DNA from: Desnuesiella massiliensis
GTDB lineage: Bacteria > Bacillota > Clostridia > Clostridiales > Clostridiaceae
Length of the DNA stretch: 64,000 nt
Direction of reading: 5' to 3'
Assembly (NCBI RefSeq): GCF_001403615.1
Contig: NZ_LN879456.1
Span: forward strand, 124,001 to 188,000
The position numbers were made by a program, and so were the translations under genes. Positions 34,926 through 43,587 of the stretch are shown in pieces. Under the pieces are notes generated by a model. That model was not told where the DNA came from, did no database searches, and saw nothing but the letters and a program-made list of their open reading frames with translations. Within the stretch, counting starts at the first letter, position 1. Each line of letters opens with the position of its first letter.

Positions 34926-35897
34926 ATGATTGAGTTACTAGTAGATAATAGAGATGGTAATGTTTTCAACATTAGTGAGCTAGCAGGAGAGATAACCTGG
35001 AAGACTAAGCGTATAGGAAAACCAGCTAGCTTAGAGTTTAATTATATAAATGCTAATGAGTTTAAAGCTAATAATGGGAACCCCATAAGGTTTAGCGTAG
35101 CTGGCAATAATATATTTTACGGATATATTTTTACGGAAAGCTACTCAAAAAAAGAGGATAAAAAAAGTATAACAGCCTATGATCAAATGAGATATTTACT
35201 ATCTAATGATACTTATGTATTTACCAATAAAACTGCAACACAAATTATTGAAACCATAGCAAAGAATTTTCAATTAGCTCTAGGTGATCTAGAGAATACA
35301 GGCTATGTGATTCCATCTTTGGTTGAAGATAATAAAAAGCTTTTGGATATCATTTATAGTGCACTAGATAAGACACTTATAGCTACAGGCAAGAATTATG
35401 TTTTCTATGATGATTTTGGTAGCCTAGCACTTAAAAATATAAACAATTTAAGACAAACAGTGGTAGTAGATGCAAGTAGTAATTTGAGTGACTTTGACTA
35501 TAAAAAGAGCATAGATAATGATACTTATAATAAAATAAAAGTAGTTAAGGATAACAAAGAAAGTAAAAAAAGAGATATTTATGTTGTTCAGGACAGCAAA
35601 AATATTGCTAAGTGGGGACTGCTTCAATACTATCATAAGGCTGAAGAAAATATGAATTCCGCTCAAATAAAGGAAATGGCGGATCAGATCATGAAACTTA
35701 AAAATAAGGAAAGCAAGACCTTTAAGTTGGAGCTAATAGGGAATGATTTAGCTAATGATATAAAGCTCAGGGCTGGTACAGGTGTATTTGTAGATATTGA
35801 TGAATTAGGATTTAAGCAAATTTTCCTCATAGAAGAGGCCTCACACGTATTTTCGCAAAACACCCACACCATGAGCTTGGATTTAAAGGTGGTGTAA
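34926..35897 (+). CDS. Baseplate hub protein (XkdQ/YqbQ-like, gpD-type)
   Basis: 323 aa. Resembles XkdQ/YqbQ: an N-terminal beta region (FNISELAGEITWKTKRIG), a central ITAYDQMRYLLSND, and a C-terminal LRAGTGVFVDIDELG. The family forms the trimeric hub between tube and spike. Tight spacing on both sides. Confidence 0.88.
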   Translation: MIELLVDNRDGNVFNISELAGEITWKTKRIGKPASLEFNYINANEFKANNGNPIRFSVAGNNIFYGYIFTESYSKKEDKKSITAYDQMRYLLSNDTYVFTNKTATQIIETIAKNFQLALGDLENTGYVIPSLVEDNKKLLDIIYSALDKTLIATGKNYVFYDDFGSLALKNINNLRQTVVVDASSNLSDFDYKKSIDNDTYNKIKVVKDNKESKKRDIYVVQDSKNIAKWGLLQYYHKAEENMNSAQIKEMADQIMKLKNKESKTFKLELIGNDLANDIKLRAGTGVFVDIDELGFKQIFLIEEASHVFSQNTHTMSLDLKVV

Positions 35898-35899
35898 TT

Positions 35900-36232
35900 A
35901 TGGGCATGATAGAGATAATGAAAAAGGCTGGCATGGAGGCCGTAGGAGCTGCCAATCCAGTAAATATACTCTTTGGTGAAATGATAAGTCTAGATCCTTT
36001 AGAAGTAAGGATAGATCAAAGATTTATACTGACCAAGGAGTTTCTTATTATACCAGAAAGTTTAACAAGATATGACGTTGATTTAACCCATGACCATAGC
36101 TGCGAACCTGGAGTAAGTGGTAAAGCTTTGTTTAAATTGGTAATCAGAGAAGGTCTTAAACAAGGGGATAAGCTATTGCTATTGAGAGTACAGGGTGGAC
36201 AGCAATATGTAATTTTGGATAAGGTGGTGTAA
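35900..36232 (+). CDS. Baseplate protein, DUF2577 (XkdR-like)
   Basis: 110 aa. DUF2577 marks: NPVNILFGEMISLDPLEVRID near the start in outline, LTRYDVDLTHDH, and the C-terminal GQQYVILDKVV. The exact role in the baseplate is not established. Two bases separate its stop from the next start. Confidence 0.85.
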   Translation: MGMIEIMKKAGMEAVGAANPVNILFGEMISLDPLEVRIDQRFILTKEFLIIPESLTRYDVDLTHDHSCEPGVSGKALFKLVIREGLKQGDKLLLLRVQGGQQYVILDKVV

Positions 36233-36234
36233 CA

Positions 36235-36636
36235 ATGAGTATTCTGCCTAAAGGAGAATTAAATAATTCGCAGTTAATAAGACTTAAAGAACCTAGCAAA
36301 ACCTATAGAGTAGATTTTAAAAATAATAAAATATCTGGCTTTGCAGAGGGGTTAGATGCAGTAAAACAAGCTGCTTATTTAATCCTAAATACAGAAAGAT
36401 ATGAACACCCTATATATAGCTGGAGCTACGGCAGTGAGCTTAAAACCTTAATAGGCATGGACAAAGCTATAGCAGAGAATGAGTTAAAGAGAAGGATTAA
36501 AGAAGCCTTGCTGCAGGATGATAGGATAGAAGATGTGAATGATTTTATATTTGAATATTATAAAGATAGTGTTTTGATAAAATTCACTATCTTTTCTATT
36601 TACGGAGAATTTAACGAAGAAAAGGTGGTGATATAG
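36235..36636 (+). CDS. Baseplate protein, DUF2634 (XkdS-like, gp25-type)
   Basis: 133 aa. gp25/lysozyme-like wedge fold family: AVKQAAYLILNTERYEHPIY and SWSYGSELKTLIG are characteristic. It probably nucleates sheath assembly at the baseplate. The gene ends exactly where the next begins. Confidence 0.88.
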   Translation: MSILPKGELNNSQLIRLKEPSKTYRVDFKNNKISGFAEGLDAVKQAAYLILNTERYEHPIYSWSYGSELKTLIGMDKAIAENELKRRIKEALLQDDRIEDVNDFIFEYYKDSVLIKFTIFSIYGEFNEEKVVI

Positions 36637-37677
36637 TTGTTCCAAGAAGGCAATAAAGAGGATGAAATTTTAAGAAGAATGCTTGATAAGCTAGAAGATC
36701 AAGATAAGAGGGAAAGCAGTGTAGCATTTAATATATTGGCTCCTATAGCCTTAGAATTAGCAAGAGCCTATTCAGATTTAGACAGATACTTAGAATATGC
36801 TTTTCCTAATTTAGAGGTACCGGAAGAATATATTGAAAAGAGAGCCCTAGAAGTAGGTATAGAAAGAAAGCAAGCTACCTTTTCCTTAAGAAAAGCTATG
36901 TTTTTCGATGATAAAAATAACCTTATGGATATACCTATAGACAACAGATTTTCCATAGAAGGCTTAAACTTTAAAGCTATAGAAAAAATATCTATGGGTA
37001 TCTATAAGCTACAATGCGAAGTAAAAGGAGCTATAGGTAATGAATATGAAGGCAGGTTAATTCCTATAGATTATATTGAAGGCTTAGCTGTAGCAGAGCT
37101 CGGGGAGGTTTTAGAGAGAGGAAAGGACATCGAATCGGCAGAAGATCTATTCAATAGGCTTTCTAATAAGATAAAGAACCCAACAACCTCGGGAAATTCT
37201 AATCATTATAAGCAATGGGCCTTAGAGGTGAACGGAGTGGGAAAAGCAAAAGTTTTTCCTCTTTGGAAGGGTGAAGGAACTGTAAAGATTGTTATAGTTG
37301 ATTCTAATAGAACGGCTCCCAGTGATGAACTAATAAATAATGTGTTTAATCACATACAAAATCTTAAACCTATAGGTCCTAAGGTTACTGTGGCTGGAGC
37401 TATAGAAAAGCAAATTAATGTATCTTCCAAAGTAATATTAGCCAATGGATTTAATATAGCTCAGGTTCAGCAAGAATTCACTAAGTTAATTGAAGATTAT
37501 CTAAAGGATATAGCCTTTGAACTTTCCTATGTAAGCATAGCCAAAGTAGGAAATATTCTTTTAAATACCCCTGGGGTTTTGGATTATCAAAATCTAAGTA
37601 TAAATGGAGTAACCTCTAACGTGGGCTTAGAAGAGGATGAAATACCAGTGTTAGAAGCTTTAGCATTGGAGGCGTAA
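36637..37677 (+). CDS. Baseplate J-family protein (XkdT-like)
   Basis: 346 aa starting at TTG 36637, which abuts the previous stop and has AAAGGTGGTG six bases upstream. Baseplate_J marks: YLEYAFPNLEVPEEYIEKRA in outline, TTSGNSNHYKQWALEVNGVG (central signature), and a C-terminal LNTPGVLDYQNLSING. It builds the wedge arms that carry fibres. Confidence 0.9.
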   Translation: MFQEGNKEDEILRRMLDKLEDQDKRESSVAFNILAPIALELARAYSDLDRYLEYAFPNLEVPEEYIEKRALEVGIERKQATFSLRKAMFFDDKNNLMDIPIDNRFSIEGLNFKAIEKISMGIYKLQCEVKGAIGNEYEGRLIPIDYIEGLAVAELGEVLERGKDIESAEDLFNRLSNKIKNPTTSGNSNHYKQWALEVNGVGKAKVFPLWKGEGTVKIVIVDSNRTAPSDELINNVFNHIQNLKPIGPKVTVAGAIEKQINVSSKVILANGFNIAQVQQEFTKLIEDYLKDIAFELSYVSIAKVGNILLNTPGVLDYQNLSINGVTSNVGLEEDEIPVLEALALEA

Positions 37678-37718
37678 GAAATGTATCCAGAGGATTGGCA
37701 TTAAGGGAGGGATGATGC

Positions 37719-38330
37719 TTGTATGATACAGAAAAATATTCTTCATTAGAATATGGAGATAATAGCATGAGAGATAGCCAGGAGACAAAATTATGTAGAC
37801 CAAATTTATTATATTATTTACCCCAAGTTCTAAGAGAGGTAAGAGAGTTTAGAACTTTATATAGTATCGTAGAGGATGAAATTGTTCTTTTAAGATTGAA
37901 TATCAAAAGCATTCTTGAGCAATGCTTCATAGATACTTCTGCATGGGGGTTAGCACTATGGGAGGATTCATATGGTGTGAAAATCGATAGTAATAAATCT
38001 TATGAAGAGAGAAGAGAGATATTAAAAGCTAAAAAGAGAGGACAAGGAACCGTAACTCCTAAAATGCTGAAGGAAACCGCAGAAGCCTTTAGTGGTGGAG
38101 AAGTAGATATTATAGAACACCCAGAAGAGTATGCTTTCACAGTAAAATTTGTAGGAGTTAAAGGTATTCCTAAAAATCTGACAGATTTTAAAGATATGAT
38201 AGATACAATAAAGCCGGCTCACTTAGCTTATGATTTTAAATTCACTTACACTACTTGGAATATGCTATATCAAAATAACTTACTCTGGAATAATTCTAAA
38301 ATCTGGGATGCCTTAAGAGTATTTGGATAA
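37719..38330 (+). CDS. Tail protein DUF2313 (XkdU-like)
   Basis: 203 aa from TTG 37719 with an AGGGAGG site nine bases upstream. XkdU/gpI-like marks: LYYLPQVLREVREFRTLY, AWGLALWEDSYGV, YEERREILKAKKRGQGT and a C-terminal WNMLYQNNLLWNNSKIW. It links baseplate wedge to fibre. A seven-codon frame at 37681 lies in the gap. It overlaps the earliest possible fibre start. Confidence 0.88.
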   Translation: MYDTEKYSSLEYGDNSMRDSQETKLCRPNLLYYLPQVLREVREFRTLYSIVEDEIVLLRLNIKSILEQCFIDTSAWGLALWEDSYGVKIDSNKSYEERREILKAKKRGQGTVTPKMLKETAEAFSGGEVDIIEHPEEYAFTVKFVGVKGIPKNLTDFKDMIDTIKPAHLAYDFKFTYTTWNMLYQNNLLWNNSKIWDALRVFG

Positions 38331-38343
38331 GGAGATGATAAGC

Positions 38344-39429
38344 TTGAAAACTACAGCAAATTATGGCTTAAAAAAGCCAGAGGGCACAGATGTAGTAAAT
38401 ATAGAAGATCTTAATTATAACGCGGATATCATAGATCAGAAGATAAAAGAAGTAGATAATAAAGCTAGTAATATTATGGTACCAGTAATCAGCGTAAACA
38501 ACAAAACTGGTGCAGTAACCTTAACAGCTAGCGATTTAGGGGCTGAAACGCCTTCAGCAGCTCAAGCAAAAGCTAATACTGCTGAGAGCAGTGCAAAGGC
38601 TTATACTGATACAAAAATAGCGGGTGTTACGACGCAATTGGGAGAAAAGGCGAATACAAAAAGACTAACTGCTATTCAACTTCAAAATACTAAGCTAGAA
38701 GCAGGATTTTATACAAATAGTGGCGATGGCTTATTTCAAGTTGATGAAACACAAATATTTAAATCAGGTTGGTGGCATGTACAGATTGGAAGACATTTTG
38801 ACAATAATGGTCACGGTATGCAAATAGCGACTCCGTTAAATAATGATGGAGAAAGTCGTTATTATAGAACATCCCAAAGTACAACATGGGGAAGCTGGAG
38901 AAAAATTCTTGATCAACGTGACTTTGAACAACTTTTTAATAACTCTAATGATATTAAAACAAATTCTCATTTATCAACTTTATTAAATAATAGCAATTTA
39001 CCAGGAAATAAGAAATTAGATAATTTAACAGAATTTTCTCAATGTATATTTGATACCTTTTTAGCTTCTGGACAAAAGATTTTAACAGAAAAAGTTATAG
39101 ATAATTTAAAGCTAGGAAATTATTGTATTATGTTTAGACTTAAGTCATCAAATAATACTGGAACTACAGATGCTATAAAATTTGACATACAAAAAAACAA
39201 TAATGGAACTTACTCCAGCATAAAGTCAGGAACTTTAAAGTTAAATGACTTTTCTTCTACTTCAGATTATCAGTGCTTTTACTTAGGATTTGAATATAAA
39301 AATGGAAAAGCTACTAATAATCAATTAAAAATAGTTATTACACTTTTACAACAATCTAGCGCGTACGAAATTAATTTAGATTATATTCAGATAATACCTA
39401 TGACTATAGGTTTATTTGATTTTGCTTAG
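38344..39429 (+). CDS. Tail fibre with pyocin-knob-like domain (receptor binding)
   Basis: 361 aa from TTG 38344 (AAGGAG nine bases before). The conserved fibre N-terminus TTANYGLKKPEGTDVVNIED docks on the baseplate, followed by an Ala-rich helical shaft (SAAQAKANTAESSAKAYTD). Residues about 110-195 form a pyocin-knob-like domain (SGWWHVQIGRH, YYRTSQSTTWGSWRKI). The last 155 residues are a more AT-rich, Asn/Ser/Thr-rich beta domain, probably the receptor-binding head. It determines killing spectrum. Confidence 0.85.
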   Translation: MKTTANYGLKKPEGTDVVNIEDLNYNADIIDQKIKEVDNKASNIMVPVISVNNKTGAVTLTASDLGAETPSAAQAKANTAESSAKAYTDTKIAGVTTQLGEKANTKRLTAIQLQNTKLEAGFYTNSGDGLFQVDETQIFKSGWWHVQIGRHFDNNGHGMQIATPLNNDGESRYYRTSQSTTWGSWRKILDQRDFEQLFNNSNDIKTNSHLSTLLNNSNLPGNKKLDNLTEFSQCIFDTFLASGQKILTEKVIDNLKLGNYCIMFRLKSSNNTGTTDAIKFDIQKNNNGTYSSIKSGTLKLNDFSSTSDYQCFYLGFEYKNGKATNNQLKIVITLLQQSSAYEINLDYIQIIPMTIGLFDFA

Positions 39430-39441
39430 GAGGTGTTTAGC

Positions 39442-40083
39442 ATGTCTATGAAATTATCAAGTACATTTAATCCTCAAGATTTTATAAATCTTAAAAATAG
39501 AGTAAAAAATGAAATGAATAGAAGAAATGGAAATGGAAGTTTAACCCAATATGCTTCTGCGTCATATGATTTCAGTAAAAGCCCTAAGAAGGGAAATACC
39601 ATAAGTATTGAGCATTACTCTAAAATACGAGATGTAATGGCTGCAATTAATCCTGCTAAGGTAGCCTTACCTTCGAAAAAGTTTTCGCAGAGCGTGCCTT
39701 ATATGGTTTTACTAGAAGCTAATATGACAACTTTTGAAGCTCAGCCTAGAGGTGAAAGATCTAATAATGATTGTGCTTCAGCATGTAGTGGAATGTGCAT
39801 TAATACATGTACAACGTCATGCACTGGAGGATGTAATGGATGTTCTGGATGTGGGGGTGTATGCTCAACATCTTGTACTGGAGGGTGTGATGGGTGCTCT
39901 GGATGTGGCGGCGCATGCTCTACATCTTGCACTGGTAATTGTGATGGATGTACTGGATGTAGGGATGCATGTACTGGATGCACGGGAGGATGTACTGGTA
40001 CTTGCAGTGGATGCACTGGGTGCGGAGGATACTGTGCTAATAGTTGCTTAAATGGATGTTGTGGATACAATAATGCAGACTAA
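39442..40083 (+). CDS. Cysteine-rich repeat RiPP-like precursor (CLI_3235/CXXX-repeat type)
   Basis: 213 aa from ATG 39442; its AGGAGG site overlaps the fibre stop codon, so it is coupled to the fibre gene. Residues 1 to about 110 are a non-repetitive leader or docking region with few cysteines (KLSSTFNPQDFINLKNR; IEHYSKIRDVMAAINP). From about 113 on there are 28 cysteines among Gly, Thr and Ser, with repeats of the form C-x3-C-x3-C-x2-C-x2-C-x3. A radical SAM/SPASM enzyme lies three genes downstream. I read it as a modified peptide precursor like the clostridial CLI_3235 bacteriocin class; the product chemistry is unknown. Confidence 0.75.
   Translation: MSMKLSSTFNPQDFINLKNRVKNEMNRRNGNGSLTQYASASYDFSKSPKKGNTISIEHYSKIRDVMAAINPAKVALPSKKFSQSVPYMVLLEANMTTFEAQPRGERSNNDCASACSGMCINTCTTSCTGGCNGCSGCGGVCSTSCTGGCDGCSGCGGACSTSCTGNCDGCTGCRDACTGCTGGCTGTCSGCTGCGGYCANSCLNGCCGYNNAD
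39808..39969 (+). repeat. 54-bp in-frame tandem repeats in the Cys-rich gene
   Basis: Three 18-codon units (39808-39861, 39862-39915, 39916-39969), each encoding C-x3-C-x3-C-x2-C-x2-C-x3, for example CSTSCTGGCDGCSGCGGA. A diverged fourth unit follows to about 40032. The units differ mostly at synonymous sites, so they are not very recent copies. Confidence 0.85.
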
Positions 40084-40104
40084 TAAATATGGAGGTAAAC
40101 AAAT

Positions 40105-40662
40105 ATGATGAATTTTTTAAAACAAGAACTAGATATTATTATTGCAGACTTTTGTTTAATAGTTTCTAAAGGAGAAGTTGCACCAAGAGAACTGCTGGAG
40201 TCTTATAAGACAAAATTTTTACAAATAGAGGAATTTAATAAATATGAGGATAACATTTGTACAAAAATACTTATGAAATTAAGGGAGGTTTGCGTAGGAT
40301 TATCTAAGTTTAAATCAAGAGAAGAAGTAAAATTTATATTAGAAAAAAATTTAAATTCAATATCTAATAATATAAAACAATTAGAAGTTGATTTCTATAC
40401 TAAATATTTTACGATTATAATATTTGATATAAATGATCCTTTAACTCCTATAGATGAAAAAGTTAATGCATTAGAAGATTGCTTTATAATAGATAAAATT
40501 GTGCCATACGATGTTATATATTCCACAGAGTTTTTAAATTGTTTATTAAGGTTATATTTAGATGACGTAAGTAAATCTATAGACAAAATACCCAATACCA
40601 ATGAAAAATTAAAAAAGCTTTCTCCATTATATAAAGTAGTATTAGAAGGCTTAAAATTATAA
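40105..40662 (+). CDS. Hypothetical helical protein of the RiPP cassette (185 aa)
   Basis: No family recognised. Predicted all-helical, acidic, with no signal or membrane segment; MNFLKQELDIIIADFCLIV starts it and KLKKLSPLYKVVLEGLKL ends it. GGAGG site before ATG 40105. It lies between the Cys-rich precursor and the maturase, so a role in leader binding, modification or export is inferred from place only. Confidence 0.65.
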   Translation: MMNFLKQELDIIIADFCLIVSKGEVAPRELLESYKTKFLQIEEFNKYEDNICTKILMKLREVCVGLSKFKSREEVKFILEKNLNSISNNIKQLEVDFYTKYFTIIIFDINDPLTPIDEKVNALEDCFIIDKIVPYDVIYSTEFLNCLLRLYLDDVSKSIDKIPNTNEKLKKLSPLYKVVLEGLKL

Positions 40663-40678
40663 TAAAGGAGATACTTAT

Positions 40679-41020
40679 ATGAAAGAAGAAGTTTTAAAAG
40701 AAGTTATACTAGATGAAGAAGAATGTCTATATATAGAATTTCTATTCTTTGATTTTAAATCATATGAAAATATAATGATATCTATATTAAAAGAAAATAA
40801 TAAATTTAACTATAATATAGAAACTTATAATAAATATATAGAAGATTATAGAAAAGCTAGCATGGAGTATGATTTAGCTATAAGTGCTTTATTTAATAAA
40901 TACGCACCAGAGTTTATAGGTAAAAATGTGAACGTAAATATAACATTTTCTTTTAGATTAGCTAAATTTTTTAAGAAGGGTGATTGCTGTGAAGAAGGAT
41001 TCAACAAAATTAATCTTTGA
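40679..41020 (+). CDS. RiPP cassette accessory protein (113 aa)
   Basis: Helical N-terminal part (EEECLYIEFLFFDFKSYENI) and a C-terminal NKYAPEFIGKNVNVNITFSF. Its layout resembles the small proteins annotated as CXXX-repeat peptide modification system proteins (memory of family style, not a search). It overlaps the radical SAM gene by 32 bp, so the two are made together. It may present the precursor to the maturase. Confidence 0.6.
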   Translation: MKEEVLKEVILDEEECLYIEFLFFDFKSYENIMISILKENNKFNYNIETYNKYIEDYRKASMEYDLAISALFNKYAPEFIGKNVNVNITFSFRLAKFFKKGDCCEEGFNKINL

Positions 41021-42335
41021 ACCATCTCTTATAAGAGCTGAACAATACCAGGATATGATTGGACGGCTATACAAATTATTATATATTAAGAATGAAGATA
41101 AACTTGCTAAAACAATAACTTTTCAAGTTACAGATGATTGTCAGTTGAGATGTAAATACTGTTATCAACAAAATAAGGGAAAAAATAGAATGAGTTTCGA
41201 AACAGGTAAAAAGCTTATAGACTTGCTATTTGACTCGCAGTCATTAAATACTGAATATATAAATTCAGATAAAAATCCAGGTATAGTTCTAGAATTTATA
41301 GGTGGAGAGCCATTACTAGAAATAGAATTAATAGATAATCTTGTAGAATATTTTAAATTTAAAGCTATATCATTAAAACATATATGGGCTAAAACTTATA
41401 TGATTTCATTAATATCTAATGGAGTTAATTATTTTCAACCTAAAGTACAAGAATTTATTAAAAAGAACTTAAATAAATTAAGTTTCTCTCTGTCTATAGA
41501 TGGAAATAAACAACTCCATGACTCTTGTAGAGTATTTCCTAACGGAGAAGGTTCTTATGAAATTGTCATAAAAGCATTTCAACATTTTAAAGAGAATTAT
41601 GGGAATATAGGAACAAAAATGACATTATCACCAGAGAATGTTCAACATACTTTTGACGCAGTCATAAACTTAATAAATATTGGATATAAAGACATATTTT
41701 CAAACTGTGTATTTGAAAAAGGATGGAATGTACAACACTCAAAAATATTTTATAATGAGTTAAAGAAAATATCAGATTATATAATAGAGAATGAATTATA
41801 TTCAAAAATATATTTAAGTCTATTTGAAACAAATATATCTATGCCTATGAGTAATGAAGATAATGAAAATTGGTGTGGAGGCACTGGAAATATGTTAGCA
41901 TGTAGCCCTAATGGTAATCTATACCCTTGTCTAAGATATATGGAGTCTTCGCTAGGGACAGGTGTTCCACCAATAGTGATAGGGGATGTTGATAATGGAA
42001 TTGCGTATAATGAAACTCAAAAATGTAAGATTTGCGAGCTAAAGTGTATAACTAGGAAATCTCAATCCACAGTGGAGTGTTTTAATTGTCCGATAGCAAA
42101 AGGATGTGCCTGGTGTTCAGCTTATAACTATCAAATTTTTGGTACAGTAAGTAAAAGAGCTACTTTCATATGTATTATGCATAAAGCTAGAACGCTAGCT
42201 AATATATATCATTGGAACAGACTGTTTAGAAAGCATAATATAGATAATAGATTCGAAATGCATATTCCTAAGGAATGGGCATTAGAAATAATATCAAATG
42301 AGGAATATGAGATGCTTAAAGAATTAGCTCAATAA
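40989..42335 (+). CDS. Radical SAM/SPASM peptide maturase
   Basis: 448 aa from GTG 40989, six bases after AGAAGGGTG; the GTG at 40980 lies inside that site. Radical SAM motif C51-x3-C55-x2-C58 (CQLRCKYCY), EFIGGEPLLE, FSLSIDG and a Cys-rich SPASM region (CSPNGNLYPC, CKICELKC, CFNCPIAKGCAWC) for auxiliary 4Fe-4S clusters. The C-terminal CIMHKARTLANIYHWN is like maturases of Cys-rich repeat peptides. Such enzymes form thioether or carbon crosslinks on Cys peptides. The substrate is surely the precursor at 39442. Confidence 0.88.
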   Translation: MKKDSTKLIFEPSLIRAEQYQDMIGRLYKLLYIKNEDKLAKTITFQVTDDCQLRCKYCYQQNKGKNRMSFETGKKLIDLLFDSQSLNTEYINSDKNPGIVLEFIGGEPLLEIELIDNLVEYFKFKAISLKHIWAKTYMISLISNGVNYFQPKVQEFIKKNLNKLSFSLSIDGNKQLHDSCRVFPNGEGSYEIVIKAFQHFKENYGNIGTKMTLSPENVQHTFDAVINLINIGYKDIFSNCVFEKGWNVQHSKIFYNELKKISDYIIENELYSKIYLSLFETNISMPMSNEDNENWCGGTGNMLACSPNGNLYPCLRYMESSLGTGVPPIVIGDVDNGIAYNETQKCKICELKCITRKSQSTVECFNCPIAKGCAWCSAYNYQIFGTVSKRATFICIMHKARTLANIYHWNRLFRKHNIDNRFEMHIPKEWALEIISNEEYEMLKELAQ

Positions 42336-42348
42336 ATATAACTAAGCT

Positions 42349-42395
42349 AAAAGGCGAAATATAGACCAACATCAGGTCTTTTTATTTTGCCTTTC
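42349..42395 (+). terminator. Terminator closing the RiPP cassette
   Basis: Long imperfect stem: AAAAGGC...GACC with loop AACATCA, then GGTCT...GCCTTT, followed by a T-rich stretch. It separates the maturase from the holin gene, so the lysis genes need readthrough or another promoter. Confidence 0.65.
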
Positions 42396-42424
42396 TTTAA
42401 TTTCCAGGAAGGGAGGAGCAGTAA

Positions 42425-42841
42425 TTGGACAAAAAAGAAATATTTAGTGTAGCTATAGCAGGAGCAGCAACCTTTTTTACTTATATATTCGGATCCTGGG
42501 ATATATCACTTCAAGTGCTGGTAGCCTTTATGAGTCTTGATTATGTCACTGGGGTCATAAGCGGCATAGTTCAAAAGAATTTAAGCAGTGCTATAGGTTT
42601 TAATGGATTGCTTAGAAAGTTTACCATTATAATTGTATTGATTGTTTCAGTGCTCCTTGATAGATTAATTAATCAAGGCACTTGCGTCTTTAGGACTATA
42701 GCGTGTTATTTTTATATAGCTAATGAAGGCATAAGTATATTAGAGAATGCTGGCAGGTTAGGCTTGCCACTACCTGATAAGCTAATAGAAATATTATCCC
42801 AGCTTAAAGAGGGAAATAAAAAGGATTTATATAAGAGGTAA
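42425..42841 (+). CDS. Phage holin (TcdE/holin family 4)
   Basis: 138 aa from TTG 42425 with GGGAGGAG upstream. Three to four hydrophobic segments (AIAGAATFFTYIFGSW; FMSLDYVTGVISGIV with the LDYVTG motif), GFNGLLRKFTIIIVL and NEGISILENAGRLGLPLP, all typical of the TcdE/BhlA-like family. It permeabilises the membrane so the amidase can reach the wall and release particles. Confidence 0.92.
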   Translation: MDKKEIFSVAIAGAATFFTYIFGSWDISLQVLVAFMSLDYVTGVISGIVQKNLSSAIGFNGLLRKFTIIIVLIVSVLLDRLINQGTCVFRTIACYFYIANEGISILENAGRLGLPLPDKLIEILSQLKEGNKKDLYKR

Positions 42842-42847
42842 TAGATT

Positions 42848-43582
42848 ATGAGAATAGGGATAGATATGGGACATACTCTTTCAGGAGCAGACTATGGAGC
42901 AGAAGGATTATTAAAGGAAGCTCAATGTACTAGAGACATAGGTGCCCACTTAAAGAAACTTTTATTATTTCTTGGCAATGAAGTTATAGACTGTACTATA
43001 GATTATGCTAGCAGCATAAATGAAAGTCTATCAAAAAGAGTGAACCTAGCTAATGGTCATAACTTAGACTTATTTATCTCCATCCACTTAAATTCTGGGG
43101 GAGGACATGGAGCAGAGACCTATATAGTAGCTAGGGGAGGGCAGGCAGAAAAATTCGCTGGTAAAGTACAGAGTAAGCTAGTAGAGTTAGGCTATAAAGA
43201 TAGGGGAGTAAAGACTGCCAATTTTTATGTTCTTAAAAATACTTTAGCACCAGCTATATTGATAGAATGTGGCTTTGTAGATAGTGAGGAAGACAGCAAT
43301 AGATATAATGCTCATAATATAGCTAAAGCCATAGCTGAAGGAATAACTGAGCAAGTTACAGTTATAAATAAAAAATATTATATAGTCACAAATTATCTAG
43401 AAAGAGATTCAAAGGGCTACATGAATATGGAGTCAATAGTAGCTTTATTTAAGGGAGTTAGATTCTATTTAAAATATAATGAGAAGGGAATTTGGATAGA
43501 GACTCAATACTTAGATTATTCTAAGTGCTTGGAGCTTAAAGATAAGTTAGGCAGGTTATTTTGGAGTATTAGTGAAGAATAA
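42848..43582 (+). CDS. Endolysin: N-acetylmuramoyl-L-alanine amidase
   Basis: 244 aa. Amidase_3 domain (1 to about 170): zinc ligands in DMGHTLSGADYG and SIHLNSGGG, catalytic Glu in IECGFVD. The last 70 residues (YYIVTNYLERDSKGYMNMES) are a small domain I do not recognise, perhaps wall-binding. It has no signal peptide, as expected for a holin-dependent lysin. Six bases follow the holin stop. It is related in its catalytic part to the amidase domain of the wall hydrolase at 20045. Confidence 0.92.
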   Translation: MRIGIDMGHTLSGADYGAEGLLKEAQCTRDIGAHLKKLLLFLGNEVIDCTIDYASSINESLSKRVNLANGHNLDLFISIHLNSGGGHGAETYIVARGGQAEKFAGKVQSKLVELGYKDRGVKTANFYVLKNTLAPAILIECGFVDSEEDSNRYNAHNIAKAIAEGITEQVTVINKKYYIVTNYLERDSKGYMNMESIVALFKGVRFYLKYNEKGIWIETQYLDYSKCLELKDKLGRLFWSISEE

Positions 43583-43587
43583 TTTTT

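Noticed and set aside
37681..37704. Seven-codon frame (MYPEDWH) between the baseplate J and XkdU-like genes
   Set aside because: Too short and without a clear site of its own; may be chance.
39734..40070. Long open frames overlapping the Cys-rich gene in frame 2 and on the minus strand (His/Pro-rich)
   Set aside because: They arise from the repetitive GC-richer codons of the Cys-rich array, and lack ribosome sites and sensible composition.
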